Shown here piece by piece: positions 1 through 6,101 of a DNA stretch of 33,069 bases. Below the pieces are notes generated by a model. It had not been told where the DNA came from. It saw nothing but the letters and a program-made list of their open reading frames with translations, and did not search any database. Source of the DNA: a virus. Numbering within the stretch: the first letter of the stretch is position 1; every line of letters begins with the position of its first letter. The stretch lies in IMG/VR virus record IMGVR_UViG_3300021963_000409, positions 1 through 33,069 of that record; one strand, given 5' to 3'. The translations under genes were made by a program, and so were the position numbers.

Positions 1-23
1 CTCATCAACCAAGGAGCAACCAA

Positions 24-533
24 GTGCCTACACTTCAGTTAGAACTTAAGAAATTAGAAAACCTTTCGTTTGACGACGAAGGAAAAACTCAACCAAACGG
101 AAGAAATATGCTACCTCATGCATTCAAACCAACCAACAATGTAAGTCGAGAAACATTCAACTACATCAAAGAAAATCCCGGTGTCACACGCTCAGCGATG
201 GGCACAGCAATGGAGAAGAAAGGCTTTAAGAAAAGCTCTACTATTTCATTGGCAACACAGTTCATTAGGCAAGGCATGGTGCGTAGCGCTAACCATGGTT
301 TGTTTGTCACGCAAAACGAATACAGCCCACTCAAAGCACCTAAATCAAAGAAGCCGAGCAACGATATGTTGCCTCCGCCTCAGAAGAAAGTTGCAAAGGT
401 GACAGCACCCCCTGCGCAAACAATTTATATTAGTGGCGTGAACACACAATCCGCACAACAACTCTTGGCAAGTATGTCTATTGTTCAAGCGCGTAGCGTG
501 TACGATGAACTGAAGAAAGTATTTGAAGCATGA
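24..533 (+). CDS. Winged-helix-like small protein, function unknown
   Basis: 169 residues from a GTG start. The start is chosen because AAGGAG lies at 11-16, seven bases upstream, so the gene appears complete although it sits at the window edge. Residues about 40-100 look like a winged helix-turn-helix: helices around YIKENPGVTRSAM and SSTISLATQFIRQGMV, followed by a turn and a strand pair (ANHGLFVTQ). A Lys/Pro-rich linker (about 105-130) leads to a short conserved-looking C-terminal segment, QLLASMSIVQARSVYDELKK, which looks helical and may mediate oligomerisation. Its last codons overlap the next gene as ATGA, so it is first in the visible early operon. A DNA-binding regulatory role is inferred from the fold only; no specific family is recognised. 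Confidence 0.75.
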   Translation: MPTLQLELKKLENLSFDDEGKTQPNGRNMLPHAFKPTNNVSRETFNYIKENPGVTRSAMGTAMEKKGFKKSSTISLATQFIRQGMVRSANHGLFVTQNEYSPLKAPKSKKPSNDMLPPPQKKVAKVTAPPAQTIYISGVNTQSAQQLLASMSIVQARSVYDELKKVFEA

Positions 534-886
534 ACACATTTACATACAGCCCAACCGCTTACAAGGTAGCGGACACATATCAGAACTACAACACTGGTGG
601 AACAAAAGCAGTTCTAAATGACAACGACATCGTGCAGTTCAAGAACGATACGGACAAAGCGTTTGGTCAGGTGCAAAATGTTTGTAACGACCATCGCAAC
701 GAATTGTTCAAACTCACCGGCGAATTTGAGTCGCTGAAAAAGGCAAACAGAGTAGCTTTCGAATCGCTCGCTTGGATTGAACACCACTATCCTGAAGTAA
801 TGCACGCACTTGATAGCACGATGAAAGCCACTGTCGTGCTTGACAAAGCCAACAACCTTGGCAGCGAAGTAATGGGGGCACCATGA
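530..886 (+). CDS. Hypothetical early protein
   Basis: 118 residues; the start codon overlaps the previous stop (ATGA) and the stop overlaps the next start in the same way, which supports translational coupling in one operon. The first 40 residues are Tyr/Thr/Asn-rich and probably extended. Residues about 40-110 (FKNDTDKAFGQVQNVCNDHR onward) look like two or three amphipathic helices with coiled-coil character. There is one cysteine, no signal peptide and no membrane segment. I do not recognise the family. Its position among small early genes upstream of the polymerase suggests an accessory early function, but nothing more can be said. Confidence 0.7.
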   Translation: MNTFTYSPTAYKVADTYQNYNTGGTKAVLNDNDIVQFKNDTDKAFGQVQNVCNDHRNELFKLTGEFESLKKANRVAFESLAWIEHHYPEVMHALDSTMKATVVLDKANNLGSEVMGAP

Positions 887-1215
887 GCTTACGTACAAAG
901 TTTTTTAAATGGCTGACACATGGTCAGATACAAGTTACACCGCCTCAAGAGGTGATGCGCCTTAATTCATCAGGCAGTCTTGGTATCGGTACTTCAACAG
1001 CAATGTATAGCCGAGACGTAGTGGCGGAAGACCAACCAAGTGTTGCACTGAAGTTCATCAAGGCAGCTAACGGCCACGTCGTGGAAGTATCAACACGCGC
1101 TAAAAACCAACATGGTCACATGGACTACACGGTGGAGACATACGTAGTTCCTGATGGCGGCAAGATCAGTGAAACTGTTATGCAAATTCTTGCAATAAAA
1201 GCATTGGAGAAATGA
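883..1215 (+). CDS. Hypothetical early protein
   Basis: 110 residues, overlapping both neighbours by four bases (ATGA at each end). The N-terminus is basic and aromatic (RTKFFKWLTHGQ). The C-terminal half reads as alternating beta-strands (VALKFIKAANGHVVEVST, DYTVETYVVPDGG) followed by a final helix (SETVMQILAIKALEK), that is, a small alpha/beta fold. No cysteines, catalytic motif or membrane segment is visible. The family is not recognised. Confidence 0.7.
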   Translation: MSLRTKFFKWLTHGQIQVTPPQEVMRLNSSGSLGIGTSTAMYSRDVVAEDQPSVALKFIKAANGHVVEVSTRAKNQHGHMDYTVETYVVPDGGKISETVMQILAIKALEK

Positions 1216-1421
1216 TGGAAGATTTACTTTATTTTTTAATTGCACCGATAACCGTTGCAGTGCTTATCCTGCTGTACAAGATGAAGGCGACCGAGCGTGA
1301 ATGGGTTAGCTTGACCAAAGAAGAGATTTACCACTTGTGGGATACCAACTCAGAAAAGTTTGGCAGTGTAGAGGACTTTGGTAGAGCCGTCGAACGTGCC
1401 ATACAGGAGAAGAATCCATGA
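1212..1421 (+). CDS. Small single-span membrane protein
   Basis: 69 residues. Residues about 4-23 (LLYFLIAPITVAVLILLY) form one clear hydrophobic span. A charged cytoplasmic-type tail follows, with Lys/Glu-rich helices (TEREWVSLTKEEIYHLWDTN, then EDFGRAVERAIQEKNP). The upstream GGAGAA is followed by two consecutive ATG codons (1212 and 1215), either of which could be used. An inner-membrane anchored early protein is the safe reading. It is not an obvious holin, because it sits in the early arm, far from the lysis genes, and has only one span with a long charged tail. Confidence 0.7.
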   Translation: MMEDLLYFLIAPITVAVLILLYKMKATEREWVSLTKEEIYHLWDTNSEKFGSVEDFGRAVERAIQEKNP

Positions 1422-1729
1422 ACAGAGAAGACATTATTCGCATGGCACGAGAGGCTGACTTTAAGGCCAACGTTAACGAACCGTATAACGTGACGAACGA
1501 ATGGGTCTTTCGCTTTGCCGCCCTTGTTGCTTCTGCCGAGCGTGAGCGCATTAAACAAGCTAACGCACCAGAGATTGAGCGTATCAATGCCCACATCAAA
1601 GAACTAGAAGATGCTGTCATAGCCGAGCGTGAGGCGTGTGCACAGATGCTAGAAGCGGCTTCAAAAACAGGAACAATAATAAGTTGTACAAGTGCGGCAA
1701 AAACCATCCGAGCAAGGGGACAAGCATGA
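1418..1729 (+). CDS. Hypothetical phage protein, helical
   Basis: 103 residues, ATGA-coupled to the genes on both sides. It follows a layout common in small proteobacterial phage proteins: an N-terminal MNREDIIRMAREA helix, a WVFRFAALVASAERERI helix and a Cys-containing 'AEREACAQMLEAASKTG' helix. The known relatives have no assigned function. The central part (about 45-75) has heptad-like spacing and may be a short coiled coil. No enzymatic motif is seen. Confidence 0.72.
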   Translation: MNREDIIRMAREADFKANVNEPYNVTNEWVFRFAALVASAERERIKQANAPEIERINAHIKELEDAVIAEREACAQMLEAASKTGTIISCTSAAKTIRARGQA

Positions 1730-1926
1730 CACTAATAGATAGAGCATGTTGGGAACGTGGGTGCGCATGCCATGATGACCGAGACAAGTTTGATACTGTC
1801 GATGTTGTACGACGCAACGATGTACTGGAAGAAGTTGCTTTAAAGTTCGATGCCATGCGTACTGCGTTTGGTGATACAGCCGATAGCTTTGCTACGTATG
1901 TCAGGGACATGAAGATTGAAAAGTAA
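1726..1926 (+). CDS. Hypothetical small acidic protein
   Basis: 66 residues. The ATG at 1726 is preferred over upstream alternatives because AAGGGG precedes it at good spacing and it overlaps the previous stop as ATGA, as at the neighbouring junctions. Two cysteines sit in WERGCACHDD near the N-terminus, with an adjacent histidine. The remainder is a predicted amphipathic helix (DVLEEVALKFDAMRTAFGD). The Cys-x-Cys-His group could bind a metal, but there are too few ligands to claim a zinc finger. Family not recognised. Confidence 0.6.
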   Translation: MTLIDRACWERGCACHDDRDKFDTVDVVRRNDVLEEVALKFDAMRTAFGDTADSFATYVRDMKIEK

Positions 1927-2191
1927 CCACAACATTATTCGTGAGCTACTCAAACGACACCCCGATGGTTTGAAGTCAAGCGATATATCTAAGCTCACTG
2001 GCATAGACAATCGTTCTATCAACAAATCATTGGAGAGTGTGTTTGGTGTGTACATCGATCGATGGGAGAAAACAACCTATCGAAATACGTTGGCAGCTAT
2101 TTGGGTTGTCGTTGACGTACCCGAGAACTGTCCTAAACCTGAAAACACTGGAAGGAGATCGCGTGAACGGCTTTGTGAAACGACAGATTGA
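1916..2191 (+). CDS. Putative helix-turn-helix protein (TTG start)
   Basis: 91 residues from a TTG start that overlaps the end of the previous gene by 11 bases. There is no ATG in the first half of the frame, and GGGAC lies upstream as a weak ribosome site. Residues about 4-52 (NIIRELLKRHPDGLKSSDIS, then KLTGIDNRSINKSLESVFG) look like a winged-helix DNA-binding domain with a recognition helix at NRSINKSL. YIDRW and AAIWVVVDV would form the wing strands. The C-terminal 20 residues are polar and probably unstructured, and they overlap the next gene. A small transcriptional regulator is the likely role, inferred from fold alone. Confidence 0.6.
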   Translation: MKSNHNIIRELLKRHPDGLKSSDISKLTGIDNRSINKSLESVFGVYIDRWEKTTYRNTLAAIWVVVDVPENCPKPENTGRRSRERLCETTD

Positions 2192-2342
2192 TATTGGAAG
2201 TAAACAACCAATCCATCAATTACAACTTTGTAATAAATGCGAAGAGAAAAGACCGCCCGAAGGCGGCATACAAATGAACCCAAGCAAATGGTATTGCGCC
2301 TCATGTTGGGCAAAAAAAGTAACAGTACGTAACTTAAAGTAA
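2163..2342 (+). CDS. Small zinc-ribbon protein (GTG start)
   Basis: 59 residues. The open frame runs further upstream, but a GTG at 2163 sits five bases after a strong AAGGAG (2152-2157), which decides the start. It overlaps the 3' end of the preceding gene by 29 bases in another frame. Two CxxC knuckles (CNKC and CASC) are separated by about 20 residues containing PPEGGIQ and a WYC, a typical zinc ribbon. The tail is basic (WAKKVTVRNLK). A nucleic-acid or protein-binding adaptor is likely; no enzyme motif is present. Confidence 0.65.
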   Translation: MNGFVKRQIDIGSKQPIHQLQLCNKCEEKRPPEGGIQMNPSKWYCASCWAKKVTVRNLK

Positions 2343-2353
2343 AGGAATCAACC

Positions 2354-2584
2354 ATGGAAAATCCAGACGGAATGCAAGTAGGGGGCACACACTACGTATC
2401 TATGGCAGTACAGCCATGGGAAGTCATGGAAGCAGTGATGACACGCGAAGAGTTCATTGGCTTTCTCAAGGGCAACATCATCAAATACTCTATGCGTCAA
2501 GGCAAGAAACAAGAAAGCGATGACGTGGGCAAACTACAACACTACATGACTAAGCTCAAGCAGGTACAGTCATGGGAATTTTGA
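2354..2584 (+). CDS. DUF3310 family protein
   Basis: 76 residues preceded by AAAGGA. The sequence follows the DUF3310 pattern: a VGGTHY segment near the N-terminus, then MAVQPWEVMEAV, then GFLKGNIIKYSMRQGKK, then a KLQHYMTKLK helix. DUF3310 proteins (some annotated as SaV-like) are common in phages of many hosts; a nucleotide-kinase connection has been suggested for the family but is not well established. This copy has the expected length and complete core. Its role in this phage is unknown; the location just before the polymerase fits an early function. Confidence 0.85.
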   Translation: MENPDGMQVGGTHYVSMAVQPWEVMEAVMTREEFIGFLKGNIIKYSMRQGKKQESDDVGKLQHYMTKLKQVQSWEF

Positions 2585-2841
2585 CAGACCTTCTCAACAT
2601 AGCAACTGTGAATCCTGCACAGCAATCAAATGTAATGCGTGACTACATGGAAAAGCCGCGCATGAAGAACAAGACTATCTTCAGTGGCAGGATTGAAGTA
2701 CAGCAAGTGTGTAACGGTTACATCGTGCACATTGCATCCCGAGAGGGCTACGAGTTTGATTCGCACATAGCCGCCAACATCAAAGAAGTCAACGAGCTAA
2801 TATCAACAGCGATTGTTGCGTTTCAACTGGAGGGTAAATGA
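2572..2841 (+). CDS. Hypothetical early protein
   Basis: 89 residues. The ATG at 2572 overlaps the previous gene by 13 bases, and the stop overlaps the polymerase start as ATGA. The N-terminal third is helical and polar. Residues about 33-75 (NKTIFSGRIEVQQVCNGYIV onward) look like an antiparallel sheet of three strands, followed by a terminal helix (NIKEVNELISTAIVAFQLEG). Coupling to the polymerase gene suggests co-expression with replication proteins. The family is not recognised. Confidence 0.68.
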   Translation: MGILTDLLNIATVNPAQQSNVMRDYMEKPRMKNKTIFSGRIEVQQVCNGYIVHIASREGYEFDSHIAANIKEVNELISTAIVAFQLEGK

Positions 2842-4790
2842 AACCAATTTACTTGGACTTTGAGACGTACTGGGATACAACCCACACGCTCTCGCGCATG
2901 TCTCCAACGGAGTACATACAACACCCCGAGACAGAAATCATTTCGGTATCTATCAAGGAAGGCGATGAGCCTACATACGTATTGTTTGGCGAGGACAACA
3001 TACGCATCCACATGCAGGCAATGGACTGGTCAGATGCAATGGCGATTGGCCACAACATGTCCGGCTTTGACTCAATGATCTTAGCTTGGCGACTAGGGAT
3101 AAACCCTAAGATGTATGGATGTACAGCAGCCATGGCAAGGTCGCAGTATTCCAAGACGTCAGTGTTCTTTGGCGGTAAATCCCTTACAGGTGTATCGCTT
3201 AAGAAGTTAGCGTATGAGTTTGGTGTAGGTGCAAAGTTAGACCTCGAAGCTACCAATACTAAGGGTAAACACCTAGCTAACTTTAGCGAAGATGAGATCG
3301 CCTCGATGGAGGAATACAACAAGGTAGACACTGACCTGTGCGCTAAGTTGTTCAAAAAGCTAGCCAAAGGCTTCCCTAAGCAGGAGTTGGTTTTGATAGA
3401 CATGACTACACGCATGCTTGTTGAGCCTAAACTGTTACTGGACGCCCCGAAAGTGCATCAAGCGCTTAAGCTTGTAAAGGAAGAGAAGCGCGATTCATTG
3501 CTTCAGTTAGCCAAAGCCTTGGATATTGGTACGTTTGTAGCCAACCGACTAAACGGCACTAGTATCGAGGAGACTGTACGTACTGAGTTAGCATCAGCCG
3601 CCAAGTTTGGTGCGTTGCTTGAGAAGCTTGGTGTGCCAGTACCCATGAAGGTATCGCCTAGCAACCCTGCCAAGATGACACCCGCACTGGCTAAGACAGA
3701 CGAGGCGTTCATAGCCCTACAAACGCACAAGAACCCGCTTGTAGCCGCTGCTGCAATGGCTAGGCTAGAAGTTAAGTCTACCCTGTTAGAAACGCGCCTA
3801 GAGGCTTTCTTGCAGACCGCAGCGGTATGTGGGGGCAAGATACCTGTACCCCTTAAATACGCCGGCGCAGACACAACTGGGCGTTGGTCAGGTGAGCAGT
3901 ACAACATGCAGAACTTACCTCGCATTGGTGCATCACCTAAGCCCTCAGATGCCTTGCGTATGTCGTTGCTCGCCCCTCCCGGGTACAAGGTGATCGTGTC
4001 TGACCTGTCCGGTATTGAGTTGCGGGTCAACATGTTCCTGTGGAAAGTCCCATATGCAATGGCATTGTTTGAGGCAAGCCCTGACAAAGCTGATCTTTAC
4101 AGGTACTTTGCTGCCCATGATCTGTACAACATCGATGAGATACAAGTTACCAAGACCCAGCGTCAAGTGGGTAAAGTTGCTCACCTCGGCCTCGGCTTTG
4201 GAGCTGGGGGCGCTACGTTCCAAAAGGTTGCCAAGCTAATGGGTGGCGTGGACATTAGCCTAGATGAAGCAACGAAGGTGGTAGACGCTTACCGTTCAGC
4301 CCATGCTGAAATTGCTACTGGATGGAGAACATTTCAAAACAAACTTACCAACATTAAGCAAGGCGTGGAGTCGGCCATTGACCCATGGGGTATGTGCGTC
4401 ACCGAACAAAACGCAGTGCGCCTACCATCAGGCCGTCGCATTTACTACCCCGATCTCAAACAAGAACGTGATGACAACGGCAAAATGGAATGGTGGTATG
4501 GCAATGGCCGTACTCGGGCGCGCATCTATGCAGGGAAAGGTGTAGAGAATTTAGTTCAAGCCCTTGCACGCGACGTCATTGCAGAGCATGCTGTTAAGTT
4601 CTTTAAGGCTACTGGGATGCGACCAGCACTCACTGTGCACGACGAGCTTGTGTACGTAGTTCCGGAAGATTCTGCCGAGCAATCCCTAGAACAACTACAA
4701 GCCATCATGCGTCAAGGTGTGTCATGGTGGCCCGAGTTGGTAACATGGTCTGAAGGTGATATTGCAAGCTGTTATGGCGAAGCAAAATAG
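2838..4790 (+). CDS. DNA polymerase I, family A, with 3'-5' exonuclease
   Basis: 650 residues; the replicative polymerase of the phage. The N-terminal DnaQ-like proofreading domain has Exo I (DFETYW; D7, E9), Exo II (GHNMSGFD; D78) and Exo III (Y160-x3-D164). The polymerase domain has motif A (SDLSGIELR; D389, E394, R396), motif B (R442-x3-K446, ending FG at 454-455) and motif C (HDE at 601-603), so all catalytic carboxylates are present. There is no 5'-nuclease domain, as is usual for phage family A enzymes. Aligning motif B with E. coli Pol I (R754, K758, F762, Y766) puts Leu450 at the 762 position and Phe454 at the 766 position. The gene is ATGA-coupled to its predecessor and followed by nuclease and helicase genes, forming a replication module. 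Confidence 0.97.
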   Translation: MKPIYLDFETYWDTTHTLSRMSPTEYIQHPETEIISVSIKEGDEPTYVLFGEDNIRIHMQAMDWSDAMAIGHNMSGFDSMILAWRLGINPKMYGCTAAMARSQYSKTSVFFGGKSLTGVSLKKLAYEFGVGAKLDLEATNTKGKHLANFSEDEIASMEEYNKVDTDLCAKLFKKLAKGFPKQELVLIDMTTRMLVEPKLLLDAPKVHQALKLVKEEKRDSLLQLAKALDIGTFVANRLNGTSIEETVRTELASAAKFGALLEKLGVPVPMKVSPSNPAKMTPALAKTDEAFIALQTHKNPLVAAAAMARLEVKSTLLETRLEAFLQTAAVCGGKIPVPLKYAGADTTGRWSGEQYNMQNLPRIGASPKPSDALRMSLLAPPGYKVIVSDLSGIELRVNMFLWKVPYAMALFEASPDKADLYRYFAAHDLYNIDEIQVTKTQRQVGKVAHLGLGFGAGGATFQKVAKLMGGVDISLDEATKVVDAYRSAHAEIATGWRTFQNKLTNIKQGVESAIDPWGMCVTEQNAVRLPSGRRIYYPDLKQERDDNGKMEWWYGNGRTRARIYAGKGVENLVQALARDVIAEHAVKFFKATGMRPALTVHDELVYVVPEDSAEQSLEQLQAIMRQGVSWWPELVTWSEGDIASCYGEAK

Positions 4791-4792
4791 TG

Positions 4793-4820
4793 TTGACTAG
4801 TCGCAGAAACCTGCTAAAGT
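4793..4820 (+). promoter_or_regulatory. Putative sigma70-type promoter
   Basis: TTGACT (4793-4798) and TAAAGT (4815-4820) are separated by 16 bases, close to the bacterial -35/-10 consensus. The pair lies at the start of the only substantial gap in the middle of the early arm (4791-4888). Here genes stop overlapping and the next strong ribosome site (GGAG before the ATG at 4889) is about 60 bases downstream. It would drive the nuclease-helicase-SSB part separately from the polymerase. Sequence-based call only. Confidence 0.5.
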
Positions 4821-4844
4821 GGGGGCTAACAACCACGAGCCTCC
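4821..4844 (+). other. Possible leader stem-loop after the promoter
   Basis: GGGGGCT (4821-4827) can pair with AGCCTCC (4838-4844) in RNA, with one G-U pair and a 10-base loop, starting just where a transcript from the upstream promoter candidate would begin. No T-run follows, so it is not a standard terminator. It could stabilise the 5' end or be chance. Confidence 0.25.
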
Positions 4845-4888
4845 AAGCGACAAATGACGCATTGGGGGCGAAAACCTATGGAGCAAGC

Positions 4889-5542
4889 ATGGCCAACCCA
4901 GCTTGGACTTATTCGCAATTAGACACGTTTGAAACGTGCCCGAAGAAGTTCTATCACCTTAAAGTAGTCCGCGATATTGTCGAGCCCCCAACTGTGCACA
5001 CTGAGTGGGGAACCAAGGTACACACAGCGTTTGAGAACTTCATCTTGAACGGTGAGTTACTGCCCGAAGGCATGACCCAGTGGCAACCACTGGCAAACAG
5101 ATTAGCCGCACTCAAAGGCGAGAAGTTTCCTGAAAGACAGTACGCTGTAAACAGAGACTTTACACCCTGCGATTGGGATAAAGCATGGACACGAGGCATT
5201 GCTGACCTTGTTGTTATTCAAGGCGCAAACGCTGCTGTCATGGACTACAAAACAGGCAAACGCAAACCAACAGAACAATTAGATTTGTACGCTGCGTATG
5301 TGTTTCACCATCACCCCGAAGTGCAGAAAGTAACAACTGGCTTTGTGTGGTTGAAAGATAAAAAGATTGACTGGCAAGTACGTGAACGTGCTGACCTTGC
5401 AAACATATGGCAAGACCTATTGCCGCGAGTGCGCAAACTTGAATCGGCCTACGAGCGTGACTCATGGCCAGCCAAAACATCAGGACTGTGCAAGGCATGG
5501 TGTCCTGTTACGTCGTGTGACTTCAACGGAAGAAAATCATGA
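4889..5542 (+). CDS. RecB/Cas4-like PD-(D/E)XK nuclease
   Basis: 217 residues from the ATG at 4889, chosen because GGAG precedes it and the fold's first motif begins right away. A GTG at 4790 would add 33 residues that run through the promoter-like region. Motifs run SQLDTFETCPKKFYH at the N-terminus, His45, GIAD (D106), MDYKTGK (D119, K121) and QLDLYA (Q130, Y134), the full RecB-family nuclease core. Four cysteines are placed as in Cas4/AddB-type iron-sulfur nucleases: C17 in CPKKFY, plus C201, C205 and C210 near the C-terminus. It probably processes DNA ends during replication or recombination, or degrades host DNA. It overlaps the VRR-NUC gene (ATGA), so two different nuclease folds are made together. 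Confidence 0.88.
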   Translation: MANPAWTYSQLDTFETCPKKFYHLKVVRDIVEPPTVHTEWGTKVHTAFENFILNGELLPEGMTQWQPLANRLAALKGEKFPERQYAVNRDFTPCDWDKAWTRGIADLVVIQGANAAVMDYKTGKRKPTEQLDLYAAYVFHHHPEVQKVTTGFVWLKDKKIDWQVRERADLANIWQDLLPRVRKLESAYERDSWPAKTSGLCKAWCPVTSCDFNGRKS

Positions 5543-5835
5543 CCCCCGAAGGCAAGGTAAAAGATGCAGTGCGCAAAGCCTTAAAAGCGCGTACTATTTG
5601 GTTTTACCAGCCTATGCAGAACGGCATGGGGCAAGTAGGTATACCAGACTTCATCTGTTGTTGGAACGGAAGGTTTATTGGTATTGAAACTAAAGCCCCC
5701 GGCAAACGCAAAGACACAACTGCCAACCAAAACAGAGTGTTAGCGGAGATCGTTAGTCATGGTGGTCAAACTATTGTGGTTGACGACGTAAATCAACTGC
5801 ATGATTTTTTAGAAAACATTGCATGGAGAGCATGA
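5539..5835 (+). CDS. VRR-NUC domain nuclease
   Basis: 98 residues, a stand-alone virus-type replication-repair nuclease. The visible PD-(D/E)XK core is GIPDFICC (D37), GIETKAPG (E50, K52) and a downstream Gln in TANQNRV (Q64), then the usual strand GQTIVVDDVNQLHDFL. Length and motif order are typical of phage VRR-NUC proteins, which cut structured or branched DNA and are usually found beside phage helicases, as here. It is ATGA-coupled to the RecB-like gene and followed by the HNH-like gene. Confidence 0.93.
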   Translation: MTPEGKVKDAVRKALKARTIWFYQPMQNGMGQVGIPDFICCWNGRFIGIETKAPGKRKDTTANQNRVLAEIVSHGGQTIVVDDVNQLHDFLENIAWRA

Positions 5836-6101
5836 TGGTTACATCAACTAAACAGAAACTTGAATACCAAAAAGCATACAACGCACGCCCTGAAGAAGTG
5901 GCCAAGCGAGTGAAGAATAACGCTGCACGCCGTGAAGCTATGAAGGATGGCAAAGCGCGTGTCGGTGATGGTAAAGATGTTGCACACAAGAAGTCATTAG
6001 AAAATGGTGGCGGTAATGGTAAAGGTAATACCGCTGTGCAAGCTCGAGCAACCAACAGAGGATGGAGGAAGGGAAGCAGCTCTTACAACCCCGATAAGTA
6101 A
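5832..6101 (+). CDS. Basic HNH-like protein, acidic ligand missing
   Basis: 89 residues. The start at 5832 gives an ATGA overlap with the previous stop; 5835 has better spacing from GGAG (5825-5828) and 5823 is also possible. An Arg/Lys-rich helix (ARPEEVAKRVKNNAARREAM) precedes GDGKDVAHKKSLENGGG, then GNTAV and ATNRGWRKG. This matches the outline of HNH fingers (DH-x-x-PL-x-x-GG, then N and N), but the acidic residue normally before the histidine is Ala (VAH). Related small phage proteins usually read DVDHK here. It may be a DNA-binding remnant or an inactive nuclease. It overlaps the helicase start by one base (TAATG). Confidence 0.65.
   Translation: MMVTSTKQKLEYQKAYNARPEEVAKRVKNNAARREAMKDGKARVGDGKDVAHKKSLENGGGNGKGNTAVQARATNRGWRKGSSSYNPDK

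Noticed and set aside
4790-4888. N-terminal extension of the RecB-like nuclease from the GTG at 4790
   Set aside because: The 33 extra residues match no nuclease N-terminus, the region holds a promoter-like pair, and GGAG is placed before the ATG at 4889.
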